Shown piece by piece: positions 11,640-23,215 of a stretch of DNA of 64,000 nucleotides. Position numbers and translations under genes: made by a program. The notes below the pieces were generated by a model. It had not been told where the DNA came from. It saw only the letters and a program-made list of their open reading frames with translations, and did not search any database. The first letter of the stretch is position 1. Each line of letters begins with the position of its first letter. Source of the DNA: Paracyclopina nana (Eukaryota > Arthropoda > Copepoda > Cyclopoida > Cyclopettidae); the NCBI GenBank assembly GCA_019096065.1, contig JAGUCH010000006.1:2934001-2998000 (forward strand), given 5' to 3'.

Positions 11640-14322
11640 AAACTAGAGCAAAAGCTTGCGCATCACGTAACTCATAAGAGAACACGAAAGGTCTTGAGTC
11701 AAACTGTTGGTTGTGGCTGATAGTTTGAGGCAATAGGATTCTAACTTTTGACTCATGACTGGTTTGCAAGAGCCAAAACTTGCGCATCGCGGAATTCCAT
11801 TAATGTGCTGCTAAGAAAACGCGAAATTCCTGATAAGGTCGATTTTGAGTCAAAATGTCAGTAGTGGCTGATATTTTGAGGCAATTTGACTCAGTATGTG
11901 AGGCAAATGCAGAATTTTGACACAAGTTGATGTTTTTTGAGCCAAATATTGGGCATGGCGTAATTCTATTGATGTCTGGCTAAGTAAACGCGAAATGCCT
12001 GGGAAGGTCAATTAGGAGGCAAAATGTCAGTAGTGGCTGATAATTTGAGGCAATTGGACCCAAAATGTGAGGCAAAGTCATACTTTTGACACATTCTGAT
12101 TTTGTTAGAGCCAAATCTTGCGCATCGCGTAATTCTGCTAATGTACTGCTAAGAAAACGCGAAATCCCTGATATGGTCAATTTTGAGTGAAAATGTCAGT
12201 AGTGGCTGATATTTTGAGGCAATTCGACCCAAAATGTGAGGCAAAGTCATACTTTTGACACATTCTGATTTTGTTAGAGCCAAATCTTGTGCATCGCGTA
12301 ATTCTGCTAATGTACTTCTAAGAAAACGCGAAATCCCTGATAAGGTCAATTTTGAGTCAAAATGTCAGTAGTGGCTAATAATTTGAGGCAATTGGACCCA
12401 AAATGTGAGGCAAAGTCATACTTTTGACACATTCTGATTTTGTTAGAGCCAAATCTTGCGCATCGCGTAATTCTACTAATGTATTGCTAAGAAAACGCGA
12501 AATTCCTGATAAGGTCGATTTTGAGTCAAAATGTCAGTAGTGGCTGATATTTTGAGGCAATTGGACCCAAAATGTGAGGCAAAGTCATACTTTTGACACA
12601 TTCTGATTTTGTTAGAGCCAAATCTTGCGCATCGCGTAATTCTACTAATGTACTGCTAAGAAAACGCGAAATCCCTGATATGGTCAATTTTGAGTCAAAA
12701 TGTCAGTAGTGGCTGATATTTTGAGGCAATTGGACCCAAAATGTGAGGCAAAGTCATACTTTTGACACATTCTGATTTTGTTAGAGCCAAATCTTGCGCA
12801 TCGCGTAATTCTGCTAATGTATTGCTAAGTAAACGCGAAATCCCTGTTAAGGTCAATTTTGAGTCAAAATGTCAGTAGAGGCTGATAATTTGAGGCAATT
12901 GGAACCAAAATGTGAGGCAAAGTCATACTTTTGACACATTCTGATTTTGTTAGAGCCAAATCTTGCGCATCGCGTAATTCTGCTAATGTACTGCTAAGAA
13001 AACGCGAAATCCCTGATATGGTCAATTTTGAGTCAAAATGTCAGTAGTGGCTGATATTTTGAGGCAATTGGACCCAAAATGTGAGGCAAAGTCATACTTT
13101 TGACACATTCTGATTTTGTTAGAGCCAAATCTTGTGCATCGCGTAATTCTGCTAATGTACTTCTAAGAAAACGCGAAATCCCTGATAAGGTCAATTTTGA
13201 GTCAAAATGTCAGTAGTGGCTGATATTTTGAGGCAATTGGATTCTAAATGTGAGGCAAAGTCAAACTTTTGACTCATGATTGGTTTGCAAGAGCAAAAAC
13301 TGGCGCATCGCGTAATTCTACTAATGTACTGCTAAGAAAACGCGAAATCCCTGATAAGGTCAATTTTGAGTCAAAATGTCAGTAGAGACTGATAATTTGA
13401 GGCAATTGGAACCAAAATGTGAGGCAAAAGCTTGTTCTCATAAAACTCAGTAAGGCAGGCGGTAAGCAAAGCAAGGCACTTTGGAAGCTAATATCTCAGT
13501 AAGTATTGAGCCGATTGGAACCAAAATTGGAGGAATTCATCAGGGCATGTCAAAGAATGTTCATGCAAAATTTCATCCGGATCGGAGGTCTCTAAGGAGG
13601 TGGCTGATTTTTCTCCTTTGCTTAACTGATTTGCCTCACATTCAGTAAGGCGGTCTCAGCATCCTCCAATCCGGATGAAAATTGGCATGAAGATTCTTCA
13701 ATACGTCCTTATGAATTCCTCCAAATTTGGTTCCAATCGGACGAGTAGATGCTGAGATATAAGCGCGCAAAGTGCCTTGCTTACCTTATAGAAATGTTTA
13801 TGAGAACAAGCTAAAGTCAAACTTTTGACTCATGACTGGTTTGCAAGAGCAAAAACTTGCGCATCGCGTAATTCTACTAATGTACTGCTAAGAAAACGCG
13901 AAATCCCTGATAAGGTCAATTTTGAGTCAAAATGTCAGTAGTGGCTAATAATTTGAGGCAAAAGGATTCTAAATGTGAGGCAAAGTCAAACTTTTGACTC
14001 ATCATTGGTTTGCAAGAGCGAAAACTTGCGCATCGCGTAATTCTACTAATGTACTGCTAAGAAAACGCGAAATTCCTGATAAGGCCAATTTTGAGTCAAA
14101 ATGTCATTAGTGACTGATAATTTGAGGCAATTGGACCCAAAATGTGAGGCAAAGTCAAACTTTTGACTCATGATTGGTTTGCAAGAGCGAAAACTTGCGC
14201 ATCGCGTAATTCTACTTATAAACTGCTAAGGAAACTCGGAATTCTTGATAGGGTCAAATTTGAGTCAAAATGTCAGTTGTGGCTGATAATTTGAGGCAGC
14301 TTGACTTCTAGTGTGAGGCAAA
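11640..14322. repeat. Tandem array B, about 169-bp unit, about 14 copies
   Basis: Units of about 169 bp share GCGCATCGCGTAATTCT, GCTAAGAAAACGCGAAAT, AATGTCAGTAGTGGCTGA and GACCCAAAATGTGAGGCAAA. About fourteen copies lie head to tail; the first is short and the outer copies are more diverged than those at 12,000-13,250. The array is interrupted by a 384-bp foldback element at 13,429-13,812. No coding function is suggested. Confidence 0.9.
13429..13812. mobile_element. 384-bp foldback MITE, copy 1, inside array B
   Basis: The ends AGCTTGTTCTCATAAA and its reverse complement bound a non-coding element whose two halves are imperfect reverse complements, for example CATCCGGATCGGAGG against CCTCCAATCCGGATG. 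Neighbouring satellite units give the empty site: GAGGCAAAGTC is split into GAGGCAAA, element, AAAGTC, so the target duplication is AAA. A second copy of exactly the same length lies at 19,579. The near-palindromic body would fold into a long hairpin. Superfamily is not clear from the ends. Confidence 0.85.
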
Positions 14323-14414
14323 GTAAATCGTTTTACCCCATATTGTGGGGATTTGTTGAGGTAATTAAATGATTGGCTATTTATGGCTCCTCCTTAATTT
14401 CTATAGCTTTTCTT

Positions 14415-14575
14415 ATTGGGACAAAAGCACACTTTTTATTGGGACAAAAGCACACTTTTTATTGGGACAAAAGCACACTTTTTATTGGGACAAAAGCACA
14501 CTTTTTATTGGGACAAAAGCACTCTTTCTATTGGGAGAAAAGCACTCTTTCTATTGGGACAAAAATGCACAGTTC
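14415..14575. repeat. Tandem array C, 23-bp unit, 7 copies
   Basis: The 23-base unit beginning ATTGGGACAAAAGCACAC repeats at 14,415, 14,438, 14,461, 14,484, 14,507, 14,530 and 14,553. The first five copies are nearly identical; the last two carry small changes. Each unit carries the TATTGGGAC motif found at the ends of the whole block. Confidence 0.9.
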
Positions 14576-14604
14576 AGTGATATTCAGCTCCTTTAAGCTT
14601 GTTT

Positions 14605-14815
14605 GCCCAAAGTCTACTGGCCCAAAGTCTACTGGCCCAAAGTCTACTGGCCCAAAGTCTACTGGCCCAAAGTCTACTGGCCCAAAGTCTACTGGCCCAA
14701 AGTCTACTGGCACCAAAGTCTACTGGCCCAAAGTCTACTGGCCCAAAGTCTACTGGCCCAAAGTCTACTGGCCCAAAGTCTACTGGCCCAAAGTCTACTG
14801 GCCACTGGCCCAAAG
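14605..14815. repeat. Tandem array D, 15-bp minisatellite, about 14 copies
   Basis: The unit GCCCAAAGTCTACTG repeats without spacers about fourteen times, with one interruption near 14,711 and an irregular last copy. Because the unit length is a multiple of three, all reading frames stay open and give meaningless repetitive peptides on both strands. Confidence 0.9.
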
Positions 14816-14826
14816 TGTTAATTTTT

Positions 14827-15043
14827 GTCACAATAGTGCATGTTCATTTCAGTCCCAATAGCATTTTATAATGTTGGTCTCAATAGTGCATGTGGATTGA
14901 TGTCCCACTAGCAATTTGCACATTTTGGTCCCAATAGTGCATGTTCATATATGTCCCAATAGCAATTTGCACATTTTTGTCCCAACAGTGCATGTGGATT
15001 GATGTCCCAATAGCAATTTGCACATGCTCATGTCCCAATAAAA
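14827..15043. repeat. Degenerate array E, about 51-bp unit, about 4 copies
   Basis: Motifs CAATAGTGCATG and GTCCCAATAGCAATTTGCAC alternate with a period of about 51 bp. Copies differ by several substitutions. This is the same GTCCCAAT/TGCAT vocabulary as arrays A and C. Confidence 0.75.
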
Positions 15044-15218
15044 CATGAAAAAAATGAAGGCCTTGGATTTTTATGAAATTTGGCCCAGAGGGGCCTGAAG
15101 GCCTATATTTTATGAAAAAAATTTAAAAAGTTGAAATTTCTAGGCCTAAGGGCCTTAAAATAGATCGTGTTCATTCGGGTCCCAATAGCCCGGGTGTGCA
15201 ATTCTATGTCCCAGTAAC

Positions 15219-17436
15219 GTTATATATACCGCGCATATAGGTGTCTTTTTTCAAACTATTCAAAACATGTTAAAAAGCTTTGCTCAAATTTCCTGCTGCT
15301 GCTGCAGCTGTTTAAAAGCCTGCAAATGGCAGGCAAAATCAAAGCATATCCAGCTTGATTTATTTGGCACCCTTTCCAAAGCAGAATTCTCCTTGAAAAA
15401 TGTTCATATTTACAGCGGAGCATTATGCTTGGAAGGCTCATTTGCATACAATCTACTTAGCATTATTTGAAATTAGCAGGGGGCTCAAAATTCACTCATG
15501 ATGAAGCCTATATGCAAAAAAATGTTTTGCAGTCTGTTGATTATCCGGTGGGATGTGTAGTTGTGATCCAATCTCGGTTTTCGTAAATTGGAAGGTTTAT
15601 AGGGCAAAACTTTGTCGAAGGAGCAGCCACAAACTAAGAGCTCAATTAAAAAGTTTTGGCCTGCAGGTATTTGATTCCTGTACTAGTTCCACTGGTAAAG
15701 TAAGGAAATTCCCCTGTGGAATTGGAAATCGAAGATTCCTTGCCTAGCTCCCAACAACTTTGCTTTTACTACCACTACAGTAGATGGGAAATGAAAGCCT
15801 TAATTTTGTTCTCTCAAGCATTCTATCAAAAGGATCTTTGTCTCTCAATTTGGCTGCAAAAAATCCATTGTGGAAGTATCAATCGATGAATCCCTCCCTT
15901 GATCCCTCTGTAGATTGGACACTTAATACTTTGGATGGACAGCTACTTATTTTTTTCCTCTAACCTTAGCTCTAAGCTTTCCATTTTTCCCTGCTGCTGC
16001 ACTGAAGCATCAACAATACGCCGTTGATTGACATTCAAAGAGAAAAGAGAATAGGTTGTTCATTCAGAATTCTCACCAGTCAAAAACAGATGGATTCGTT
16101 TTGACTTTTGACTAGAACTGAACAAAAAATCGAAATGGTCTTTTATGGGAAGAGCTTCTGTTAAAAATTATGCGACTCTGTATTTCGCCTTTTTTCAGCT
16201 TCACTGATTTTGGGCTTTAAAAATTGAGCTGTTTCCTTTTGATTATTTTCTATTTTACCTACATTCTTTCTTTGATTGAAAGATATCAAAAGTTTCTTAA
16301 AAAAGACAATTCCACTGAGTGCAATTGAAAACAATTACGAATATCGCGGGGAAAGCAGATTTCGCTCTTGGGAACTTTGAGTAAAGGGATGACTTTATTG
16401 GAATAAACTCAAGAAGGAACATTTACTATTATTGGCAATTGTAAGATAAAAATTGTGCTCAATTTAAAAAATGTTAAAAGTCACGCCGAAATCTCAAGTC
16501 GATTTGCTTTGGTATAGTCCAACATGATATTTTGCAAATCAAGGGAATTTTCGAGGGGAACCAAATTCTTCTAGGTTGAAAAAAGTGAAAATTCATCAAG
16601 TTGGAGAGGAAGAGGGCCGTTTTCAAATTAAAGAAAGTTTTTGACACACACGGACATTGCTCCTAAACTATCAAGTATATACAGCTAATTTAGGAAAAGG
16701 GCAGCAACTTTTCTTGTTCAGCTCTTCGGAAAAAAGAAGAGTGAGGAGCAGTAAACGTACACCCAAGGCAACTTTACACTCAGGGGAAGTTGACACCTCA
16801 GAAAGGCTCTGCTTTTTATGTAATAGCCTTTAATAAAGCGAGGCCAATTTCAAAGTAATTTTTTCACTCAAGAAAAAGCTTATACATTTATTTATGAATG
16901 TTTTTTTTTATGGGAGCCTAGGCGAGCAAAGTTCCTAGGTATCTTAAAGCAGCTGTGTTATGTTGTGCCCTCTATATAAAATCATTGTGAGCTACTCCTT
17001 TTTTATGCTCTATTCCCACTGTGTTGTAGTAGAAGATTCAAAATTCCTCGCACGTTTCTCCAAATGGCGTTGGCCTGAGCAACGTGACTGTACCTAAAAA
17101 GGCACCCAAAAAAACTTTCGGATCGACAGAAGACATTTCAGATGAAGCTCATGATTCCATTGGAATCCAGTGTCAAAGACTTGCAAGAATTCACCATTGT
17201 TCTCACTGACCTTTGGACTTGTTGATAATAAGGAGCTTGACACCCTATAACAGTTCAGACAATTCACTTCAGTAGCTTGTTTACATTTCTGTCTCACTAG
17301 ATGAATTAAGTGTCTGTCAGTTAAAGCTGAGTGTGAAACCTTGGCTGTGATCAGTTCAAGATGAGCAAATGGTTACTGGGCAAATCACAAGGAAATCCAA
17401 CTGTTATGAATTAAGTATCGACATCAATTGGCTTTA
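15219..17436. other. Gene-free interval
   Basis: No gene, RNA gene or obvious repeat is visible. Open frames stay under 70 codons and have no recognisable content. Confidence 0.5.
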
Positions 17437-17658
17437 GGGCCTGTTCACCTGCATTATTATCGGCAAAATAACGCGCGATATTATGATGAAATTTGCAAAT
17501 ATCTGGTATTTGTAAAATCATTACTCAGATTTTGACTTCGGAATCGGTCTATTGGTACCAAAAGCCATCCTACACCAATATAAAAATTCTCAGTTTCTCA
17601 GTATTTCTTTCTAATATTTTGCCAAAATAACGGCCATAATAAGCAGGTGAACAGGCCC
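17437..17658. mobile_element. PIF/Harbinger-type MITE, 222 bp
   Basis: The element starts GGGCCTGTTCACCTGC and ends with its exact reverse complement. It is flanked on both sides by TTA. Ends beginning GGGCC-TGTT with a three-base TWA target duplication are characteristic of PIF/Harbinger (Tourist-like) elements. There is no coding sequence inside, so it is non-autonomous. Subterminal similarity (ATTATTAT...AAAATAACG against CAAAATAACGGCCATAATAA) extends the inverted repeat imperfectly. Confidence 0.8.
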
Positions 17659-19578
17659 TTAAAAAAGTGAAGAATACAAATTATTTATGAAATGGCTAAA
17701 TATCAAGTGAGGAGCATACCTTCAATATGTTGGCCTTCTGTAGATTCTGGGCATAAGTGATCATATCGATAAATCTTCGAGATGTCATTCAAAGTCCAGC
17801 TCAGCATCAGCATACGTGTACGAGTTCTTTGACTGCTAACAAGCAGTTAATCAAGTTGCTCAAAGCTCGTCAAGGCGCTTGCTTAATTCTCATCTCGCAT
17901 CAGCAGCTACTGAAAAATTTTTCCAGCTACGAAATACGATAAACAAAGTTCTGTATTACAGCAATAAATATGAGCTTACTATTATCCTGTATGCCACTAC
18001 CAGACCTCTACCACCCAAAATAAAACAGAAACATCTGAGTGTATATTGGCCTTCTGGTTTCCCCCCTCCGCTCTACCTTTTAAATCATCAAAAGTGGGGA
18101 ACATAAACTACTCGTACAGCTAGCTGTTGGACTGGTTATGTCAGCTCCATATCAAATATAAAACGTTCTTTATGATGGCGAGCACCACCAAATTATTTGC
18201 CAACCTCGTGGCCACTAAAATATATGGCTTTTTTATGGCACAAAGGGCGGTTGTGTGACATAGTTCGAAAAAGGCCATTGGCAGCTGCTGCTTTTTCTCA
18301 TTTTTTTTCATTCAAGTACTACAGGCCTAAAATCAACTGATTGATCATATCTTGCATATTCCATGGCAGCAAAACATGACATGCAACACACAAGTGGATA
18401 GTACAGTACAATAGTTCTCCATTAGCTTTCAATAAAATACTCTATTTGTTACATGACTCGACGGTTTTTATTATCTAGAATTAATCAACTTTGTCAGAAC
18501 CTTGAATGCAGCCATTTTGTGTGGCTAAGTAAACATAATAAAAAGCAAACTATGCTGGCAGTAAACTTGCCAGTCATCAAAACTATGTTTTTATTCCACT
18601 TCATGGAGAAAACAAACAAAAAGAAAAAAAGGCTTTTCCTCTGCACCACAACACAATCTTTTTGATCTGATCATATGATTCAATGATTATGCAGGTCTGA
18701 GCTAAAAACTTGATGAAACTAGCACCATTTTGTATTTTCTGTAATTTCAAAATCATTTTCATTTCTTTTTAAGAGCAAAATCATGGTTCTGTTGCAAATC
18801 TCAATGCAGTTCTAGCTGATGGAGAGGAAATATTCAAGTGTGTGATGATCAAGTTAGCATACATAGAATTTTGAAGAACTTTATGTCCCTCAGGGGGTGT
18901 AAAGTACCATCATTACATTATCTGGATTTCAAGGCTTCTATCACGCAACTCTCAGCAGCTTTCTTCTTTTGCCCAAAATGGAAAGGAGGAAATTCTTTCA
19001 ACCATGCTCAATATTCCGCCATGGGGCAATCAATGAAAGCGGCTGAAAAATCCAATTATCCAAAACACCCTGACGTCACTCGTTGTCCCATTAGCGTTAC
19101 CCTCATGTCAGCTCTTTTTCCTCCTCCGAAGTTCCACTTTTTTGCTTGCCATTTTTGCTGAGGATTTGACCTGCAAAAATTACTCAACGCACTATTATAG
19201 TAGTAGTGCTAGGGGGTGGAGTTATTGTATTTATTGTACTATTATAGTTTATTATGCCACCCAAAGAGAGCTGTGACATGATTAATCACGTCTAATATTG
19301 CAGATTGAATAATACAAGTTATTATTAGGCTCTGGACGTTGACAAACGCTTGCATAGCTGTATGCTAAGCTACTTTATGTTTTAGGGAGCTTTGGTCAAG
19401 ACCTACTTTACTTGTATCTACACAGGATGTAATTAGCTTTGAGGGTGAAAATTTTTAGGGGGAGAAACACACAGGAAGTTTCACTCTCATCATATTATTC
19501 TTGACCATGACCAATTAGTAAGACAAAAATTTCTGGCATTCCTCTGATAAGAAGTGTGCTTGAGATTTTTCTTTCTAT
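17659..19578. other. Gene-free interval between two transposon-like elements
   Basis: Apart from the family 1 repeat at its start, I see no gene here. A 107-codon open frame at 18,838-19,161 has no recognisable domain and no supporting splice context. Confidence 0.45.
17700..17945 (+). repeat. Interspersed repeat family 1, copy 1
   Basis: AAGTGATCATATCGATAAATC, then TCAAAGTCCAGC, then AATCAAGTTGCTCAAAGCT recur in the same order and spacing near 21,030-21,245. The two copies are clearly related but diverged. No terminal repeats or coding content are seen, so the class of element is unknown. Confidence 0.65.
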
Positions 19579-19962
19579 AGCTTGTTCTCATAAAACTCAG
19601 TAAGGCAGGCGATAAGCAAAGCAAGGCACTTTGGAAGCTCATAACTCAGTAAGTATTGAGCCGATTGGAACCAAATTTGGAGAGATTCGTAAGAGCGTAT
19701 TGAAGAATCTTCATGCCAATTTTCATCCGGATCGGAGGTCTCTAAGGAGGTGGCTGATTTTTCTCCTTTGCTTAACTGATTTGCCTCACTTTCAGTAAGG
19801 CGACCTTAGCGGCCTCCAATCCGGATGAAAATTGGCATGAAGATTCTTCAATACGTCCTCATGAATTCCTCCAAATTTGGTTCCAGTCGGACGAGTAGAT
19901 GCTGAGATATAAGCGCGCAAAGTGCATTGCTTACCTTATAGAAATGTTTATGAGAACAAGCT
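19579..19962. mobile_element. 384-bp foldback MITE, copy 2
   Basis: This is a close copy of the element at 13,429-13,812, the same length to the base and with the same ends (AGCTTGTTCTCAT and its reverse complement). Differences are scattered substitutions. Flanks are CTAT on the left and ACTA on the right, so the target duplication seen for copy 1 is not obvious here. Confidence 0.85.
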
Positions 19963-21029
19963 ACTAGGCAAACTTTGGGAAAAGAAAGTCAGCATCATAA
20001 AATTATGATTGCTTTCTTCTTCCACTTTTGTTATCATTTCTCAGCCCTCAAAAAATGAACTTGAAACGAAAATATTGACTCAAGATTTCCCTTCAGCGCA
20101 TACTTCTAAAAGTTGACTGCATTAGTTTTCCACTGTGGAAATGAAACCTTTTTTTTGCAAAATCGACTTATCCATCACCATGACACGTGTGTGTTCTCTG
20201 AGAACCCCTTTGGGATGTGCATGTCAATGTAATCTGAGTAAATGAGAAATATTAGCTAAAGAAACGACATCAGGGGTATTTACTGTTGCTGCATGAGTCA
20301 TTTCCAACTCAGCTGAGGTTTATCAATCAATTCAAAAATCAAAGTAGCTGGGGTGGAAACGCTGTAGTAGCTAGTAGATGGTTTTCAGAATATACAACTA
20401 GAAAAGCAAGGGGGTTTATCCGAAATTATGCAAAGTTTTTGACATGGATTAATGAAGGGTCTGGCTGTGAAGCATTGGCCCAAAGCAGCCAAAGCTAACA
20501 AAGGAATTTTTCCCAAAATGGCCCAAATTCTCCAGGATGTTTTCTTAACTGCAGATATTTTATTGGAACTTAAGAGCACTGAGATTTGGTGAATTTTCTA
20601 GCGCATGCTCTAAATATTTTGCAGAGTGTAGTAAGAGCTGGAGATTTATTTGCTGCTGGCAAACTAGCTTTTTCGGTTCACTTCATACAAGATATGTTGA
20701 GCACAAGTATCACAAAAAGAAAGCTAATAACAACATTCTTGGTTTGAGATAAGGGGGATTAACTGGGGAGAAGAGACTACGACTATGATGATGCATCAGG
20801 GGTTAAAGTGGCACTAAATCATTTTTTCGGCTTTGACTAAAGACATGCAATTTCAAAATTCGTAATAGCTAAATATAAAGCCTCAGCTGTGCTAAGTTAT
20901 GCTCGACAAAACGTGCCCTGAAAAAATCACGAAGAAATTCAAGAGACAATCTTTGATAACCTAAGTTCGATACATCAAGAAATGATCTGCTGTTAAGTGC
21001 ATTTATGTTGTGCTGTGAAACTTTGATTG

Positions 21030-21245
21030 GCCTTGCTTGAATTTTGCAAGCCTTCTGTCGGCCTTTTTCATTAAGTGATCATATCGATAAATCTTACACA
21101 TGTCAGTCAAAGTCCAGCGTTGCTTCAGCGCACTGCAGTGTTTGAAAACTGCACACATGCAGTAAATCAAGTTGCTCAAAGCTTGCCAAGGAGCTTGCCT
21201 CACATTTCACTTCAGTGTCGAAATTTTCTGCAGCAGCTGACAAAT
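21030..21245 (+). repeat. Interspersed repeat family 1, copy 2
   Basis: Shares AAGTGATCATATCGATAAATC, CAAAGTCCAGC and AATCAAGTTGCTCAAAGCT with the copy at 17,700-17,945, in the same orientation and order. Confidence 0.65.
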
Positions 21246-22849
21246 CACAGATTTAATGAGTCTCATTTCCTTATCTTAAAACAAAGAAGGAGGTGGAGAG
21301 CAAAAAATGCTTAGCACAGATCCCAAATGGGGTTTCGCATTAAAGTAGTCGGTAGTATTGCCACCCGCAGTTTCATCCAGACTTGGACCCCCTTGAAGAT
21401 ACCAATCAGGATTTTGTGGATGTTACTACTATACTACTACAATATCTTCTATATCCCGACCAGAAAAGCTCATTTTAATTTTTTACATGCACAACATGCC
21501 ACTAAGGGCATGATTATTGGCATTCCGCTCACGTCTTCAAGGCTTCTTCTTCTTGGTCTTGCTTGTGATTTTAAAAGCAATTCACGAATAAATGGCCTCT
21601 ATTCGCAAGAGAAATCATGCTAACACAATGCATCAAAGAATGCAAATATTTCACCCAAGAAATTGCTAAAAAATATTTTTCTCCTCTATTTTCCCAAGAA
21701 AAAAAATAGTACTGCCTATGTCCGGTGGGGTTCGAGTTTGGTCCAATAGTAGCTTAATGCCACTCCCGACTGATTAGTTGGAGAACTACTCTTTTTACAA
21801 CCTTTTTTGCTATTTTTCTCCGTGGTCTTATCTCAATTGTAAATCCCAATAAGTAGAGTGGCCCTTTTTGAGATCTCTAACAATCAATAATGTGTATTCC
21901 GTGCTTTTTTGTGCTGCGATGACATTTTTAAGGCTATTGTGGTCTGAAAGTTGGGCTCTTTGCTCAAGCACCCATAACCGAGTGTAAACAATCATGCCCA
22001 ATGGGGCAGAAAGTAAACACTCACCCTCCAGAATTCATTTATGTCATCAAAATGACTTTTACTGGGATCTATAGCAAAATCAGCAATAATTTCTTACATT
22101 TTGGGGCTATGTGACCTTGATGTTTTTCTTCTCAGAGCTTCAAATCAAATCTTGCTGCATTCATTTAAAATGAGCCCAAAGGCAACTTTGTGTGTTTCCC
22201 CTGGGAAAACTGCAGTAGTGGAAGCTGGCAAATTTGCACTTTGATCAAAGTTGAGGAGGACCAAATGGCATTCCAAATTGAGAGCAATTTTTCCTGGCAT
22301 GTACATCTCTTTTGAGCTGACAAAGGCCTGTTGGGAGACACTTTTCGTGCTAAAAGGTGTGTCTATATAAAATAAAATATGCTCACTTCCACGCCTAGAA
22401 CAATAATGTCAGTTGCAGTGAAAGGAGCAAACACACCAGTTTTATTGGTCTAGCAAGCAGCTCAACAGCCAAACTGAATGTAGCCTTTCTTTCTGATGTT
22501 CCTGCTGGGAAAATGCAGATTAAGCCATATACAAGCAAAGAGAGAACAAAGCAAAATCCAGAAAAAAAAACAACATTAAGAGGCGACATTTTGGTGAGAC
22601 TTTCAAATTCCTAAGACAAAAGCTAGCTCTGCTTCAGGCATTTGTAGCTCTAGTGAAATGGGTGGGTCGCCTAAAATGGCTCAGTGAGCCGCTGTTGACT
22701 CTGAATAACAAGTGCTACAAACGAAGAAAAAGTAATTTTCTCAGCTTAAGCCCACTCAGACTCATTTGCATTCTATGCCTAAAAAAGTATCACAAAAGTC
22801 ATAAGAAGTTGAGCAGAGAGTTAAAGCTTGCATCATCATTTTTATGGCT

Positions 22850-23215
22850 GGGCTAGTTTTCATTGAGAAAATGGCAACCTTATGAATTAAAGCAAATAAC
22901 AATTTCTCCTTGAAAGTGTCTTTAGCCATCAATTCACAAGCGTCGGCTTTAACGCTTGCTCTCAAATTTCATGTGAAGCAAAGCAAAGTTTACTGCACTT
23001 AATGAGACCTCCCCCTCAGCTGTGTACACTGGCGTTAATGACTTGATGTCCTTGCTAAATGAAATAACGCTAAACCCTTTGACAACAATTTTGTTTTTCT
23101 CCCACATAATCTTGCGCATGCAGGTCACTCAGCAATATCCCATGTTCTCAGTTACTCCTGTTTTGAAGTCACTCACATTTAGCAAATATTGCTGCCAAAA
23201 ACTGGCAAGCAAGCC
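22850..23215 (+). repeat. Interspersed repeat family 2, copy 1
   Basis: ATGAATTAAAGCAAATAACA, TTTAACGCTTGCTCTCA, AATCTTGCGCATGCAGGTCA and TGCTGCCAAAAACT recur in reverse orientation near 27,490-27,866. The conserved blocks are separated by diverged sequence. The type of element is unknown. Confidence 0.6.

Larger units (their letters stand above)
8914..15218. mobile_element. 6.3-kb satellite-filled composite element with inverted ends
   Basis: The left end GTTACTGGGACAT (8,914-8,926) recurs as the exact reverse complement at 15,206-15,218. A second block, GGGCTATTGGGAC, occurs at 8,963-8,975 and 8,976-8,988 and is inverted at 15,179-15,191. Between these ends lie at least five tandem arrays, most of which carry a GTCCCAA/TATTGGGAC motif, often next to TGTGCAT or TGCATGT. 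There is no transposase-like frame. The arrangement resembles a non-autonomous foldback-type transposon whose inside has expanded into satellites, but I see no clear target-site duplication, so the boundaries and the mobile nature are inferred. Confidence 0.45.

Noticed and set aside
14605-14815. CRISPR-like regular repeat
   Set aside because: The 15-bp units are contiguous without spacers, and the context is an animal genome.
14373-14861. Long repetitive open frames on both strands
   Set aside because: They are translations of the 23-bp and 15-bp arrays; a 15-bp unit keeps all frames open. No start context, splice sites or domain.
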